This document shows, in pieces, positions 18,705 to 26,844 of a DNA stretch of 34,275 bases (within the stretch, counting starts at the first letter, position 1; each line of letters opens with the position of its first letter). Origin of the DNA: an uncultured Lachnospiraceae bacterium (GTDB taxonomy: Bacteria; Bacillota; Clostridia; Lachnospirales; Lachnospiraceae). The stretch is from positions 1 to 34,275 of the forward strand of contig CAJOME010000030.1 of assembly GCA_905235585.1 (NCBI GenBank). Direction: 5' to 3'. The notes below the pieces were generated by a model, which worked only from the letters and a program-made list of their open reading frames with translations, was not told the DNA's origin and made no database searches. The position numbers were made by a program, and so were the translations under genes.

Positions 18705-19952
18705 TTATTTAATAATTTCGGTTACTCTTACTCCAAAGCTCTCGTCGATCACGACGACCTCGCCCTTTGCGACGTTCTTACCGTTTACCAGAACATCTAT
18801 GGGCTCACCCGCTATCTTGTCCAATTCTATGATAGTACCGGGTGAAAAATCAAGTATATCATTTATTGACTTGTGTGTCCTGCCCAGCTCTACCGTGACT
18901 TCAAGCGGCACATCCTTTATCAGCTCTATGTTTTCCTGAGGCTGCATAGGATTTATATCGTTCGAGAATGTAGCAAACTGTGCCTGCTGTACATTCACCG
19001 GCTGAGCCATCTGCGGTGCCCCGTATCCCATCGGAGCTCCATATCCCATCTGAGGCGGTGCCCCGTATCCCATCTGAGGAGGCGGCGGGGGTGCCTGCTG
19101 CGGATAGCCCATCTGAGGAGGCGGCGCTGCTCCCATATCCGGTGGCGGCGGTGCTGCTGCCGCAGGTGTCGGTGCCGGTGCCGGCTCCGGTGCCGGTGCA
19201 GGCTCGGCTGCTGCCGGTGCTGAAGCCTCCTGACTCCCTATGAAGTGATCATATAGCTCTTTGGCAAAGTCTACAGGATACAGCTGCATTATCGCCGAAT
19301 CAACCAGATCGCCTATCTGCATCCTGAATGATATCTTAACGAACTTTCCATGCAGGAACTCCGGCAGATTGGAAGGATCCTCGGTGGCCATGTCTATAAG
19401 CGTTGCCTCCGGAGGAGATATGTCAATCATCCTTCCAAGCATTGACGAGAGTGACGTAGCAGACGATCCCATCATCTGATTCATCGCCTCGGAAATAGCT
19501 GATAAATGCAGCTCTCCAAGCTCTCCGTCCGTATTTGTACCGTCTCCGCCCATCATCAGGTCTGTAATGATCTTAACATCATTCTCCCGCAGGACGAGCA
19601 TATTGTATCCGTCAAGACCGGCTTTGTAATGTATCTGAATGAATACGCATGGCTTCTCGTATTCCCTCGTGATCTCTTCCCATGTGGCTATGGTGACGAC
19701 CGGTGTCGTGATATCGACCTTCATGTTTACAAGGGAATACAGCGTCGTCGCTGAAGTTCCCATGCTGATGTTCGCTACCTCACCAATAGCATCCTTTTCA
19801 AAATCAGTAAGGAGCTCATCCCCGCCATCGGCATCGGCTGCAGGTGCGGCATCAGCTGCAGGTGCGGCATCGGCGCCACCGGCGTCGTCTCCGTCTGCGG
19901 CCATCCCGGAAAGCAGGGCATTTATTTCATCCTGCGATAACATTCCGTCCAT
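18705..19952 (-). CDS. fliY: Flagellar switch protein FliY (CheC-like domain plus C-terminal FliN domain)
   Basis: N-terminal 'LSQDEINALLSG' CheY-P-binding peptide, CheC-like 'DAIGEVANISMGTSATTL', Pro/Gly/Met/Tyr-rich linker, C-terminal FliN 'VTVELGRTHKSINDILDFSPGTIIELDKIAGEPIDVLVNGK'. Confidence 0.95.
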   Translation of the reverse strand: MDGMLSQDEINALLSGMAADGDDAGGADAAPAADAAPAADADGGDELLTDFEKDAIGEVANISMGTSATTLYSLVNMKVDITTPVVTIATWEEITREYEKPCVFIQIHYKAGLDGYNMLVLRENDVKIITDLMMGGDGTNTDGELGELHLSAISEAMNQMMGSSATSLSSMLGRMIDISPPEATLIDMATEDPSNLPEFLHGKFVKISFRMQIGDLVDSAIMQLYPVDFAKELYDHFIGSQEASAPAAAEPAPAPEPAPAPTPAAAAPPPPDMGAAPPPQMGYPQQAPPPPPQMGYGAPPQMGYGAPMGYGAPQMAQPVNVQQAQFATFSNDINPMQPQENIELIKDVPLEVTVELGRTHKSINDILDFSPGTIIELDKIAGEPIDVLVNGKNVAKGEVVVIDESFGVRVTEIIK

Positions 19953-19956
19953 CCGC

Positions 19957-20940
19957 CTACTCTTCCTCCTCTCTGATTATGGATGTAACTCTGACAGCGT
20001 AAGTCTTCCTGGTAGCGCCCGGCAGAGCCTTAAATTTCTTGATGTTTCCCACGTATATATCCATTTCCTCGTCAACCTTTGATGAAAGCCTTATCACATC
20101 TCCGGGCTGAAGGTTGACAAAATCCGTCACTGTGATGGAGCTGTCCCCAAGCTTTGCTATGATCGGTATCTGCACATGCTGTATCATATCCTCCATATGC
20201 TCGGTATAATCATCATCCGATGACTCCTGCATCGTAGAATACCAGAACTTGGTGTTCAGCTTATCCATGACAGACTCCAATGTGAAATAAGGAAGACATA
20301 TATTCATCAGTCCCTCGACCTCGCCTATCCGGATATTCAGCGTGACAATGGCTATCATCTCGGTAGGTGATATGATCTGCGCAAACTGCGGGTTCGTCTC
20401 CACTCTCTCAAGCAAAGGATTAAGCTCTATAACGTTTTTCCACGGCTCCCTGAAAAGCGATATACATACAGCCATCATCTTTTCAACAAGCGACATCTCT
20501 ATCTCGGAGAACTCGCGGCTCTTATCCAGCGCATCGCCCTGACCTCCGAGCAGTCTGTCTATCATGGCAAAGCCGAGATTGGAGCCAAGCTCTACCATTA
20601 CATTGCCGTTAAGCGGCAGAAAATTAACAATTCCCAGAATGACAGGATTTGAAAGCGAGTTGGTAAACTCGGAGAAAGTAAGTGCCTCCGAATTGACCAC
20701 GCTGACCTGTACATTCTTTCTCAGATACACCGGCAGATTGGTGGATACCAGTCTGCCATAGTGCTCGAAAATAATCTCCAATGTACGCAGATGCTCCTTG
20801 GAGAACTTTGCGGGACGCTTGAAGTCATACTCCTTGACTGACTTACCGGCATCCTCCTTCATCTCCTCAGCATCTATCTCGCCGGTCGACAGGGCCTTTA
20901 AGAGATTATCTATTTCGTCCTGTGATAGGACATCTCCCAT
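19957..20940 (-). CDS. fliM: Flagellar motor switch protein FliM
   Basis: 'VLSQDEIDNLLKAL' N-terminus, 'GSNLGFAMIDRLLGGQG', C-terminal SpoA-like domain. Confidence 0.97.
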   Translation of the reverse strand: MGDVLSQDEIDNLLKALSTGEIDAEEMKEDAGKSVKEYDFKRPAKFSKEHLRTLEIIFEHYGRLVSTNLPVYLRKNVQVSVVNSEALTFSEFTNSLSNPVILGIVNFLPLNGNVMVELGSNLGFAMIDRLLGGQGDALDKSREFSEIEMSLVEKMMAVCISLFREPWKNVIELNPLLERVETNPQFAQIISPTEMIAIVTLNIRIGEVEGLMNICLPYFTLESVMDKLNTKFWYSTMQESSDDDYTEHMEDMIQHVQIPIIAKLGDSSITVTDFVNLQPGDVIRLSSKVDEEMDIYVGNIKKFKALPGATRKTYAVRVTSIIREEEE

Positions 20941-20962
20941 ACCTTGATCTGCCTTTCTACTG

Positions 20963-21003
20963 TACGTAACTGTTCAGAACCGCCGGGTTCTTCCAGTTAC
21001 GTA
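20963..21003. repeat. Compound hairpin 1 in the fliL-fliM spacer
   Basis: TACGTAACTG / CAGTTACGTA perfect 10-bp arms enclosing AGAACC-gccg-GGTTCT. Confidence 0.8.
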
Positions 21004-21043
21004 GCTCGCCATTGGTATTTTGCTTCGCAAAAGGGCGAGCTAC
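21001..21043. repeat. Compound hairpin 2 in the fliL-fliM spacer
   Basis: GTAGCTCGCC / GGCGAGCTAC perfect 10-bp arms enclosing TTTTGC-ttc-GCAAAA. Confidence 0.8.
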
Positions 21044-21106
21044 ATACTGATTTTAAGTTTCAGCACGCCCTCAGCAGCAAGTGCTTCGGGCTGACCCGAA
21101 TATTAT

Positions 21107-21634
21107 CTACTGTACTATGTATCCGCTCAGAGCCACCTGATAAATGAAAGCCGATCCGAATACCTCCTGCAGCTTTTCAAGGCAGGCGCCCTGTATCCCC
21201 GCCTGTCCGAGAGCCTGTACCTCCTCATATGTATACTGCCCTATCGTCTCCGAAAGAGCGTTCAGTATGAGCGACTGTCTGCTGTCTATATCACCACCGT
21301 ATGTCTCATAGTCTTCATGAGTCGTATCCATAAGGATAGCAACAGTACATACAAGATAATGATCCTTTGTATCCTCGCCCTTCTTGAGCTGGAAGGTCTG
21401 CTGATCTTCAATGGCATATGTGGCCGTATCCGCAAGCGATACATTCCTGCCGCTTCCGCCGTTCCCCTCGGGTGTCACCCCTGCCGTATCCAGCTTTATG
21501 GCAGAAGCCACCTGATCAACAAGAGCTATCGTCTTTCTGTTTGCAGGTATTATCGTAAACATCATAATGGCAGTCATGGCAACATTTACCACGACCAACG
21601 CCATAATTATAATGCTCATCATGTTTTTTTTCAC
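21107..21634 (-). CDS. fliL: Flagellar basal body-associated protein FliL
   Basis: Single N-terminal TM, FliL-like C-terminal domain, position between motB and fliM. Confidence 0.85.
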   Translation of the reverse strand: MKKNMMSIIIMALVVVNVAMTAIMMFTIIPANRKTIALVDQVASAIKLDTAGVTPEGNGGSGRNVSLADTATYAIEDQQTFQLKKGEDTKDHYLVCTVAILMDTTHEDYETYGGDIDSRQSLILNALSETIGQYTYEEVQALGQAGIQGACLEKLQEVFGSAFIYQVALSGYIVQ

Positions 21635-21656
21635 GACTTATCTCCCTTACTGTAGC

Positions 21657-22616
21657 TTAAGATACATCACTGAGCTGATTATATATCCTTATCTCGACTC
21701 TTCTGTTTAACTGTCTACCCTCCGGTGTGCCATTATCCGCTATGGGGACGTAGGAGCCTCTCCCCGTGTGCTTGATCATCGCCGGATCAAGATCCGAATT
21801 GTCTCTAAAATACGAGAACACACTCAATGCTCTCGCATCAGAAAGCTCATCATTATTATGAAACTGCGAATTACTGATAGGAACATTATCTGTATGTCCC
21901 TCGATCTCTATCGTACTACCCGCATATGTTTCAAGTATTTTCCCGACCTTATCCAGAGTAACGGTCGCGGTATCTTTTATTGTAGCACTTCCCGAGTCAA
22001 ATAACAATGAACCATTCATGGTAAGGCTCACATACTGACTCGTAAAATCAATATCTATCTGTTTCGAAAGATCTTCCTCGTTCACAGACTCTTCTATCCG
22101 TTCCGCCAGCTCCTCAGACTCCTTTATCCCGGACTCCTCCAGCTGCTCTCTGGCCTGCTCGTCAGTTATCTGTTCACGACCCTCGCTGTCACTGTCGCTC
22201 TCATGCTCATTTACATCAGGTGCCTGCTTCTCCTCCTCGCCGTTTGCAAGATCATCCTTTGAAAACGACTCCGATTCGAAAGTCTCCTCTCCCATACCCT
22301 CTTCGTTATAGTCCTTATTATCGGAGTTGCCGGTGGTGTTCTTGCCGAGAGATGTCACCATCTCCGATACATTCGACAGCTGCGAGACTCCGTTGCCCAC
22401 CGCATCTCCCTCGCCGACTGATTCTCCGCCGGGATCAAATATCGAAAAAGCCTTTGACATTGATGCCGCAATGGCTTCAAACTTGTCCACATCCGTACTC
22501 GAGAAAGCATAAAGGAGCACGAAAAAGCAGAGTAGCAGATTCATGAGATCTGCAAACGTAGACTGCCACGCCGGCGCGCCCTTCGGCGGATCTTCTGGTG
22601 GTGCCTGTCTTGCCAT
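21657..22616 (-). CDS. motB: Stator protein MotB
   Basis: 'WQSTFADLMNLLLCFFVLLYAFS' (proton/sodium-binding Asp) and OmpA-like 'IEIEGHTDNVPISNSQFHNNDELSDARALSV'. Confidence 0.95.
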   Translation of the reverse strand: MARQAPPEDPPKGAPAWQSTFADLMNLLLCFFVLLYAFSSTDVDKFEAIAASMSKAFSIFDPGGESVGEGDAVGNGVSQLSNVSEMVTSLGKNTTGNSDNKDYNEEGMGEETFESESFSKDDLANGEEEKQAPDVNEHESDSDSEGREQITDEQAREQLEESGIKESEELAERIEESVNEEDLSKQIDIDFTSQYVSLTMNGSLLFDSGSATIKDTATVTLDKVGKILETYAGSTIEIEGHTDNVPISNSQFHNNDELSDARALSVFSYFRDNSDLDPAMIKHTGRGSYVPIADNGTPEGRQLNRRVEIRIYNQLSDVS

Positions 22617-23422
22617 CAGCCCTCTCCTCCGGCAGCAGCTCCCTCATCTCCTGATGCCATCGCTTTTCTTTCCGTAGGAGAAATGAATGACTTGAGCTTC
22701 TCCTCTATAACTCTCGGGTTCTCGCCTGCCTGGATCGACAGCAGTCCCTCTACCATGATACCCTTTACGGACATCTCCTGCGCGTTTTTCTTTTTCAGCT
22801 TATTTGCCACAGGTGCGCATATCCAGTTTGCTACCAGCGAACCATAGAAGGTCGTAACGAGAGCCACGGCCATAGCAGGTCCGAGTGCCGCCATATCAGA
22901 CAGATTCTTAAGCATGTTTATGAGTCCGATAAGAGTACCGATCATTCCCCAGGCAGGTCCCATAGAGCCCATATCTTCCCAGAAAGAAGCATTATCCTTG
23001 TGTCTGCTCTCTATACCTGTCATCTCGGTCTCCATTATCGCGCGTACCAGATCGGGATCGGTACCGTCGACTACAAGCATGATGCCTTTTTTAAGGAACT
23101 CGTCATCGATATTCGAAGCCGCCTCTTCAAGAGAAAGCAGACCCTCCTTCCTCGCCACATTTGAAAGGTCTATGATCTGCTTTATGACCCCTGCGGAATC
23201 CGACTTCTCAAGATTGAGCACCTGCTTGAAGGACTTCAGCCCGGTCAGGAATGTCGGGATGGTATTCATCGCGAAGATACACATCATGGTACCTCCGATG
23301 GTGATGATGATGGAGTCTCTGTCTATGAAGCTTTGAAGTGCCGACATACCGTTGGATCCTACGATACCGTAGAACACAAGCGCTATACAGCCGACCAGAC
23401 CTATTATCGAACCTAAATCCAA
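22616..23422 (-). CDS. motA: Stator protein MotA
   Basis: 'IITIGGTMMCIFAMNTI', 'GPAWGMIGTLIGLINMLKNL', 'LVTTFYGSLVANWICAPVANKLKKK'. Confidence 0.96.
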   Translation of the reverse strand: MDLGSIIGLVGCIALVFYGIVGSNGMSALQSFIDRDSIIITIGGTMMCIFAMNTIPTFLTGLKSFKQVLNLEKSDSAGVIKQIIDLSNVARKEGLLSLEEAASNIDDEFLKKGIMLVVDGTDPDLVRAIMETEMTGIESRHKDNASFWEDMGSMGPAWGMIGTLIGLINMLKNLSDMAALGPAMAVALVTTFYGSLVANWICAPVANKLKKKNAQEMSVKGIMVEGLLSIQAGENPRVIEEKLKSFISPTERKAMASGDEGAAAGGEG

Positions 23423-23515
23423 AACAATTTACCTTCTGATATTTTTCACGTTCTTACGGGTCATATATTACAATGTCCGCTTGCTAATATGCAACCGGCT
23501 TTGTAACATCTGACC

Positions 23516-23686
23516 CTAGCCTTTCAAGTTTACAAGATTTCTTATCTCTTGTCTACTTTCCTTTACGATTAATTTACGACCGGTATTTAATGTAATGACA
23601 GTATCGGGAGTAGTCTCTATGATCTCTATGAGCTCGGAGTTTATCACGACCTTGTCATCATTAAGCTTAGTCACCTCTATAAGCAT
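23516..23686 (-). CDS. flbD: FlbD family flagellar protein
   Basis: The ORF track gives 23516-23779, but 'MLIEVTKLNDDKVVINSELIEIIETTPDTVITLNTGRKLIVKES' is the canonical FlbD N-terminus, so the start is likely 23686. Confidence 0.88.
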   Translation of the reverse strand: MLIEVTKLNDDKVVINSELIEIIETTPDTVITLNTGRKLIVKESRQEIRNLVNLKG

Positions 23687-23687
23687 G

Positions 23688-23721
23688 GGTATACTATACC
23701 ACATTTCATTAAATATGAAAA
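23688..23721 (-). promoter_or_regulatory. Putative extended -10 promoter immediately upstream of flbD
   Basis: Minus strand TTTTCA (23716-23721) - 17 nt - TG-G-TATAGT (-10 at 23693-23698), within the palindrome GGTATACTATACC (23688-23700), 6 nt before the ATG. Confidence 0.45.
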
Positions 23722-23910
23722 TTTGCATTTTTGTTATTTCAGATTTGCTGTGTGTTACTGTGCAGACAGCTCTGCGCACTTGTGAGAAAGATTACAGAAG
23801 CCAACACAAAGATTTGCCTCATTGACGAAGACAATTTTATTCCCGAAGAAGCAAAGTGAGGCTCGATCACATATATGCGTGAGAGACGGGCGAGCATATG
23901 GGGCAAATGC

Positions 23911-23938
23911 GAAAGCAGCCCGAAATCTCGGGCTGCTT
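23911..23938 (-). terminator. Rho-independent terminator downstream of flgE
   Basis: AAGCAGCCCGA-aatc-TCGGGCTGCTT: 11-bp stem (23913-23923/23928-23938), 4-nt loop; minus-strand tail TTCGCATTTG is only moderately U-rich. Confidence 0.7.
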
Positions 23939-24022
23939 CCACAGAAACGGATTTGTAATATATGGTGCCTGTATCATGTGGCACGAGGACGATTGTGCTT
24001 GCACATATCACCCCGTCAGAGC

Positions 24023-25570
24023 TTATCTCTTCAGGTTGACGAGTTCCTCAAGCATGGAGTCTGAGACTGTGATGATACGGCTGTTTGCCTGGAATCCACG
24101 CTGGGTGGTGATCATATCGGTAAACTCCGCCGAGAGGTCTACGTTGGACATCTCGAGCTCGCCGGTGGACATCGAACCGCCGTTTGCGGTGATATCATTT
24201 ATTACAGCCTCTCCTGAGTTGAGGGTCGATGCGTAGAGGTTGTCTCCAGCCTTCTCAAGACCTGATGCATTTGCAAAGGTAGCTGACGCGATCTGTCCGA
24301 GGAGCTTCGTCTGACCATTGGTATATGCCGCGGTGATCTTACCGTCCTGACCTATGGAGATCGATGACATCTCTCCTGCAGCGCAGCCTGCGCCTGCGTC
24401 GGAGGTGATACGTCCTCTCTTGCCGTTTACGGTAGACGAGCCTTTGTTGTCGATGTTCTGCATCTCTTCGAAATTGATAGCTATGGCTCTGTTATTGTTG
24501 CTCTCAATCATTCCTCTGAAACCGGCATACATAGGTCCGGTTGCTGTTACAAGATCTCCTGCCAGCTTATCAAGGTTCAATGCTATACCTACCATATCCT
24601 CGCCGTTTACCTGAGTCTTTACCTGAGCAGTCTGATGCGCCGTCGGCTGCGTAGTGGAAACCGAAGTGATCTTTCCGGTAGCGGATTCTCCTGCAGGTGT
24701 AAGGAAAGTGTCAAATGTCAGGTATGCAACATTTCCTGTGCCAAAAACATTTGCTCCGGCAAGCAATGTATCTTTATCAGCAGCAGACATCTCCTCAAGC
24801 TCTCCTGCAGTGTTTGTTGTCTGAAGGATTGATTTTCCTTCAGAGTTAACGATATCTGTCATGGTCATCTTGTATTGTCCGTTATCTGCCGATGTAGGAC
24901 CGTTTACCTTTTCTATCCTGAACTGTGCAGTATAGCTGTAGCCCAGATTGTCATAGAACGGAATAGACATCATCTGACCTGCTGTGGTCGAGAGTGCGTC
25001 CGAATTCTTATCAAGTATTCCAAGCGTATACGCATTTGTTGTCTGTATGGGATCTGAGATCAGATTCTCGTCACTCATGATATCGAGCTGTGTAAGAGTC
25101 GCGGTATTTATGACTATCTCGCCTGTGGTAGCATTGGTAGTCGTGCCGTAGCCCATTACCGGATATCCGTTGGTAGCCATTGCGAGAGTACCGTTAGCGT
25201 CCACGTTAAAGGCACCTGCCCTTGTGTAAAACTGGTTTGATCCGTCGGATACGACAAAGAAAGCGTCTCCGGAGATACGGATATCAAACGGGCTGCCGGT
25301 ATTCTGAGCCGAGCCTGATGTGCTGATATTTGTCGAGATGGCTCCGGTCGAAACACCGAGACCGATCTGCTTCGCGTTGATACCTGCCCTGCCTGTAGCA
25401 GCGTTAGCGCCCGATGCGTTCTGTGTCGTCTGGTAAAGCAGATCCTGGAATGTGACCGAGCTTGACTTATATGCCACTGTGTTAACGTTAGCTATGTTGT
25501 TACCGATTACGTCCATTCTTGTCTGGTGGGTCCGAAGTCCTGCTACTCCGGAGAAAAGTGATCTCATCAT
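24023..25570 (-). CDS. flgE: Flagellar hook protein FlgE
   Basis: 'RSLFSGVAGLRTHQTRMDVIGNNIANVNTVAYKSSSVTFQDLLYQT' and C-terminal 'NVDLSAEFTDMITTQRGFQANSRIITVSDSMLEELVNLKR'. Confidence 0.97.
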   Translation of the reverse strand: MMRSLFSGVAGLRTHQTRMDVIGNNIANVNTVAYKSSSVTFQDLLYQTTQNASGANAATGRAGINAKQIGLGVSTGAISTNISTSGSAQNTGSPFDIRISGDAFFVVSDGSNQFYTRAGAFNVDANGTLAMATNGYPVMGYGTTTNATTGEIVINTATLTQLDIMSDENLISDPIQTTNAYTLGILDKNSDALSTTAGQMMSIPFYDNLGYSYTAQFRIEKVNGPTSADNGQYKMTMTDIVNSEGKSILQTTNTAGELEEMSAADKDTLLAGANVFGTGNVAYLTFDTFLTPAGESATGKITSVSTTQPTAHQTAQVKTQVNGEDMVGIALNLDKLAGDLVTATGPMYAGFRGMIESNNNRAIAINFEEMQNIDNKGSSTVNGKRGRITSDAGAGCAAGEMSSISIGQDGKITAAYTNGQTKLLGQIASATFANASGLEKAGDNLYASTLNSGEAVINDITANGGSMSTGELEMSNVDLSAEFTDMITTQRGFQANSRIITVSDSMLEELVNLKR

Positions 25571-25645
25571 AAGGCATTTACCTCTTTCTGTTTAATCTGT
25601 TGTCAGTTGTTCTGTGAAGTCTCACGCAGTGAAACCTCTTAAGTT

Positions 25646-25696
25646 CAGCTCGGGATATCCGGCTCCGCTTGAGCCTGATATCTGCTTTCAGAGCTG
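25646..25696. repeat. Imperfect hairpin in the flgE upstream spacer
   Basis: CAGCTC..GATATC-c-GGCTC-cgctt-GAGCC-t-GATATC..GAGCTG nested arms. Confidence 0.55.
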
Positions 25697-25700
25697 GACG

Positions 25701-26105
25701 CTACGCGATCACCGCGCCGTCAATATTTGTGAAAATGTTCTTGTCGTTATTTGCGGGATCCATTGCCGTGACTACTGTCTTGCTTCCTGTATTCACTATG
25801 AAAGCAAGGTCATCTACCATCACGAGAGAGGAGTCTATCCCTTTGCTTTCTGCTTCTCTGGTTCCCTGAGTGAGTCTGGTCAGTTGCTCATCAGATAAGG
25901 AGATGTTTCTGTCAAAAAGTCTTTCTGCCGCATGCTTGGAAAACTTCACTCCCATATCTCCGCTGAGCTCCTCGCTCTTCTCTCCGAGTATCTCCGCGAA
26001 GCTCCTGCCGTCTGCCCTCTTGCCGGGCTTTACATTCTCAGGTGCTCCTCTAAGATACGCCGCAGCCGCCTGCTCTAATGAAATTCCGTTTGTGTTTATC
26101 TTCAT
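25701..26105 (-). CDS. Flagellar operon protein (TIGR02530-like)
   Basis: 'VKFSKHAAERLFDRNISLSDEQLTRLTQGTREAESKGIDSSLVMVDDLAFIVNTGSKTVVTAMD'; located between flgD and flgE. Confidence 0.85.
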   Translation of the reverse strand: MKINTNGISLEQAAAAYLRGAPENVKPGKRADGRSFAEILGEKSEELSGDMGVKFSKHAAERLFDRNISLSDEQLTRLTQGTREAESKGIDSSLVMVDDLAFIVNTGSKTVVTAMDPANNDKNIFTNIDGAVIA

Positions 26106-26138
26106 ATCCGTATACCTCTCATCCGTGAGCAGCTGTCA

Positions 26139-26831
26139 TCAATCTCCATCTACAAGTGACTGACTTCCCTCGATATCGTCTCCGAGTGTCCTGTACTGAC
26201 CTATCAGATCACTGAGCTTGAACTTGTCGTCTTCGGAAAGGAAGCTTCTTGTATAATCATCCATGCTCATATATGAAGCATAGAGTGAAGCCACCTGCTG
26301 CCTGTAGGTATCCTTGTTGTTTGAAGTGATAAATGAAGCTTTCGGAACCTCATTCAGCATCTTAGACCAACTGTTGGTGAGGTTGTACGCATCAGCATAG
26401 CTGTCATCCCAGACCTTGCTGACCTTATCAAGCTCAAACTGATCGCCGCCTATAGTGATATAGGTCTTTGAGCCCGACTGTGATACGAAATCAACCGTAC
26501 CTGTCTTTTCTGTGGCTACTCCCGTGACCTCATCGGTGCTTGATGCAGTGACTACTTTTCCGATAAGTCCCGTAGCCCTCTGCAGATCCACGCTCTGGCT
26601 TACATTATTCATAGCCTCCAGTGACGAGAACTGCGCGAGCTGAGATACATACTCTGTATTGTCGGTAGGCTCCATAGGATCCTGATACTTCATCTGTGCC
26701 ACAAGGAGCTTTAAGAATGCCTGCTTGTCCAGATCGTTGTTTACGGTATTGGCTTCGGCCTTCTGCTGCTCCGCTGTCTTGTATGCCGTATTAGTTATCT
26801 TTCCGTTTGTGATCGAAGCATCTACTGCCAT
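26139..26831 (-). CDS. flgD: Flagellar hook assembly protein FlgD with C-terminal helical extension
   Basis: 'LDKQAFLKLLVAQMKYQDPMEPTDNTEYVSQLAQFSSLEAMNNVS'. Confidence 0.95.
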   Translation of the reverse strand: MAVDASITNGKITNTAYKTAEQQKAEANTVNNDLDKQAFLKLLVAQMKYQDPMEPTDNTEYVSQLAQFSSLEAMNNVSQSVDLQRATGLIGKVVTASSTDEVTGVATEKTGTVDFVSQSGSKTYITIGGDQFELDKVSKVWDDSYADAYNLTNSWSKMLNEVPKASFITSNNKDTYRQQVASLYASYMSMDDYTRSFLSEDDKFKLSDLIGQYRTLGDDIEGSQSLVDGD

Positions 26832-26844
26832 ATCTTTATCTCCT

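Noticed and set aside
23687-23779. ORF-track N-terminal extension of flbD
   Set aside because: Residues before MLIEVTKLND are not FlbD-like and span the candidate promoter; the start is better placed at 23686.
23739-24011. Minus-strand 90-aa ORF between flgE and flbD
   Set aside because: Overlaps the flgE terminator hairpin, has no recognisable domain and ends inside the presumed regulatory spacer; probably chance.
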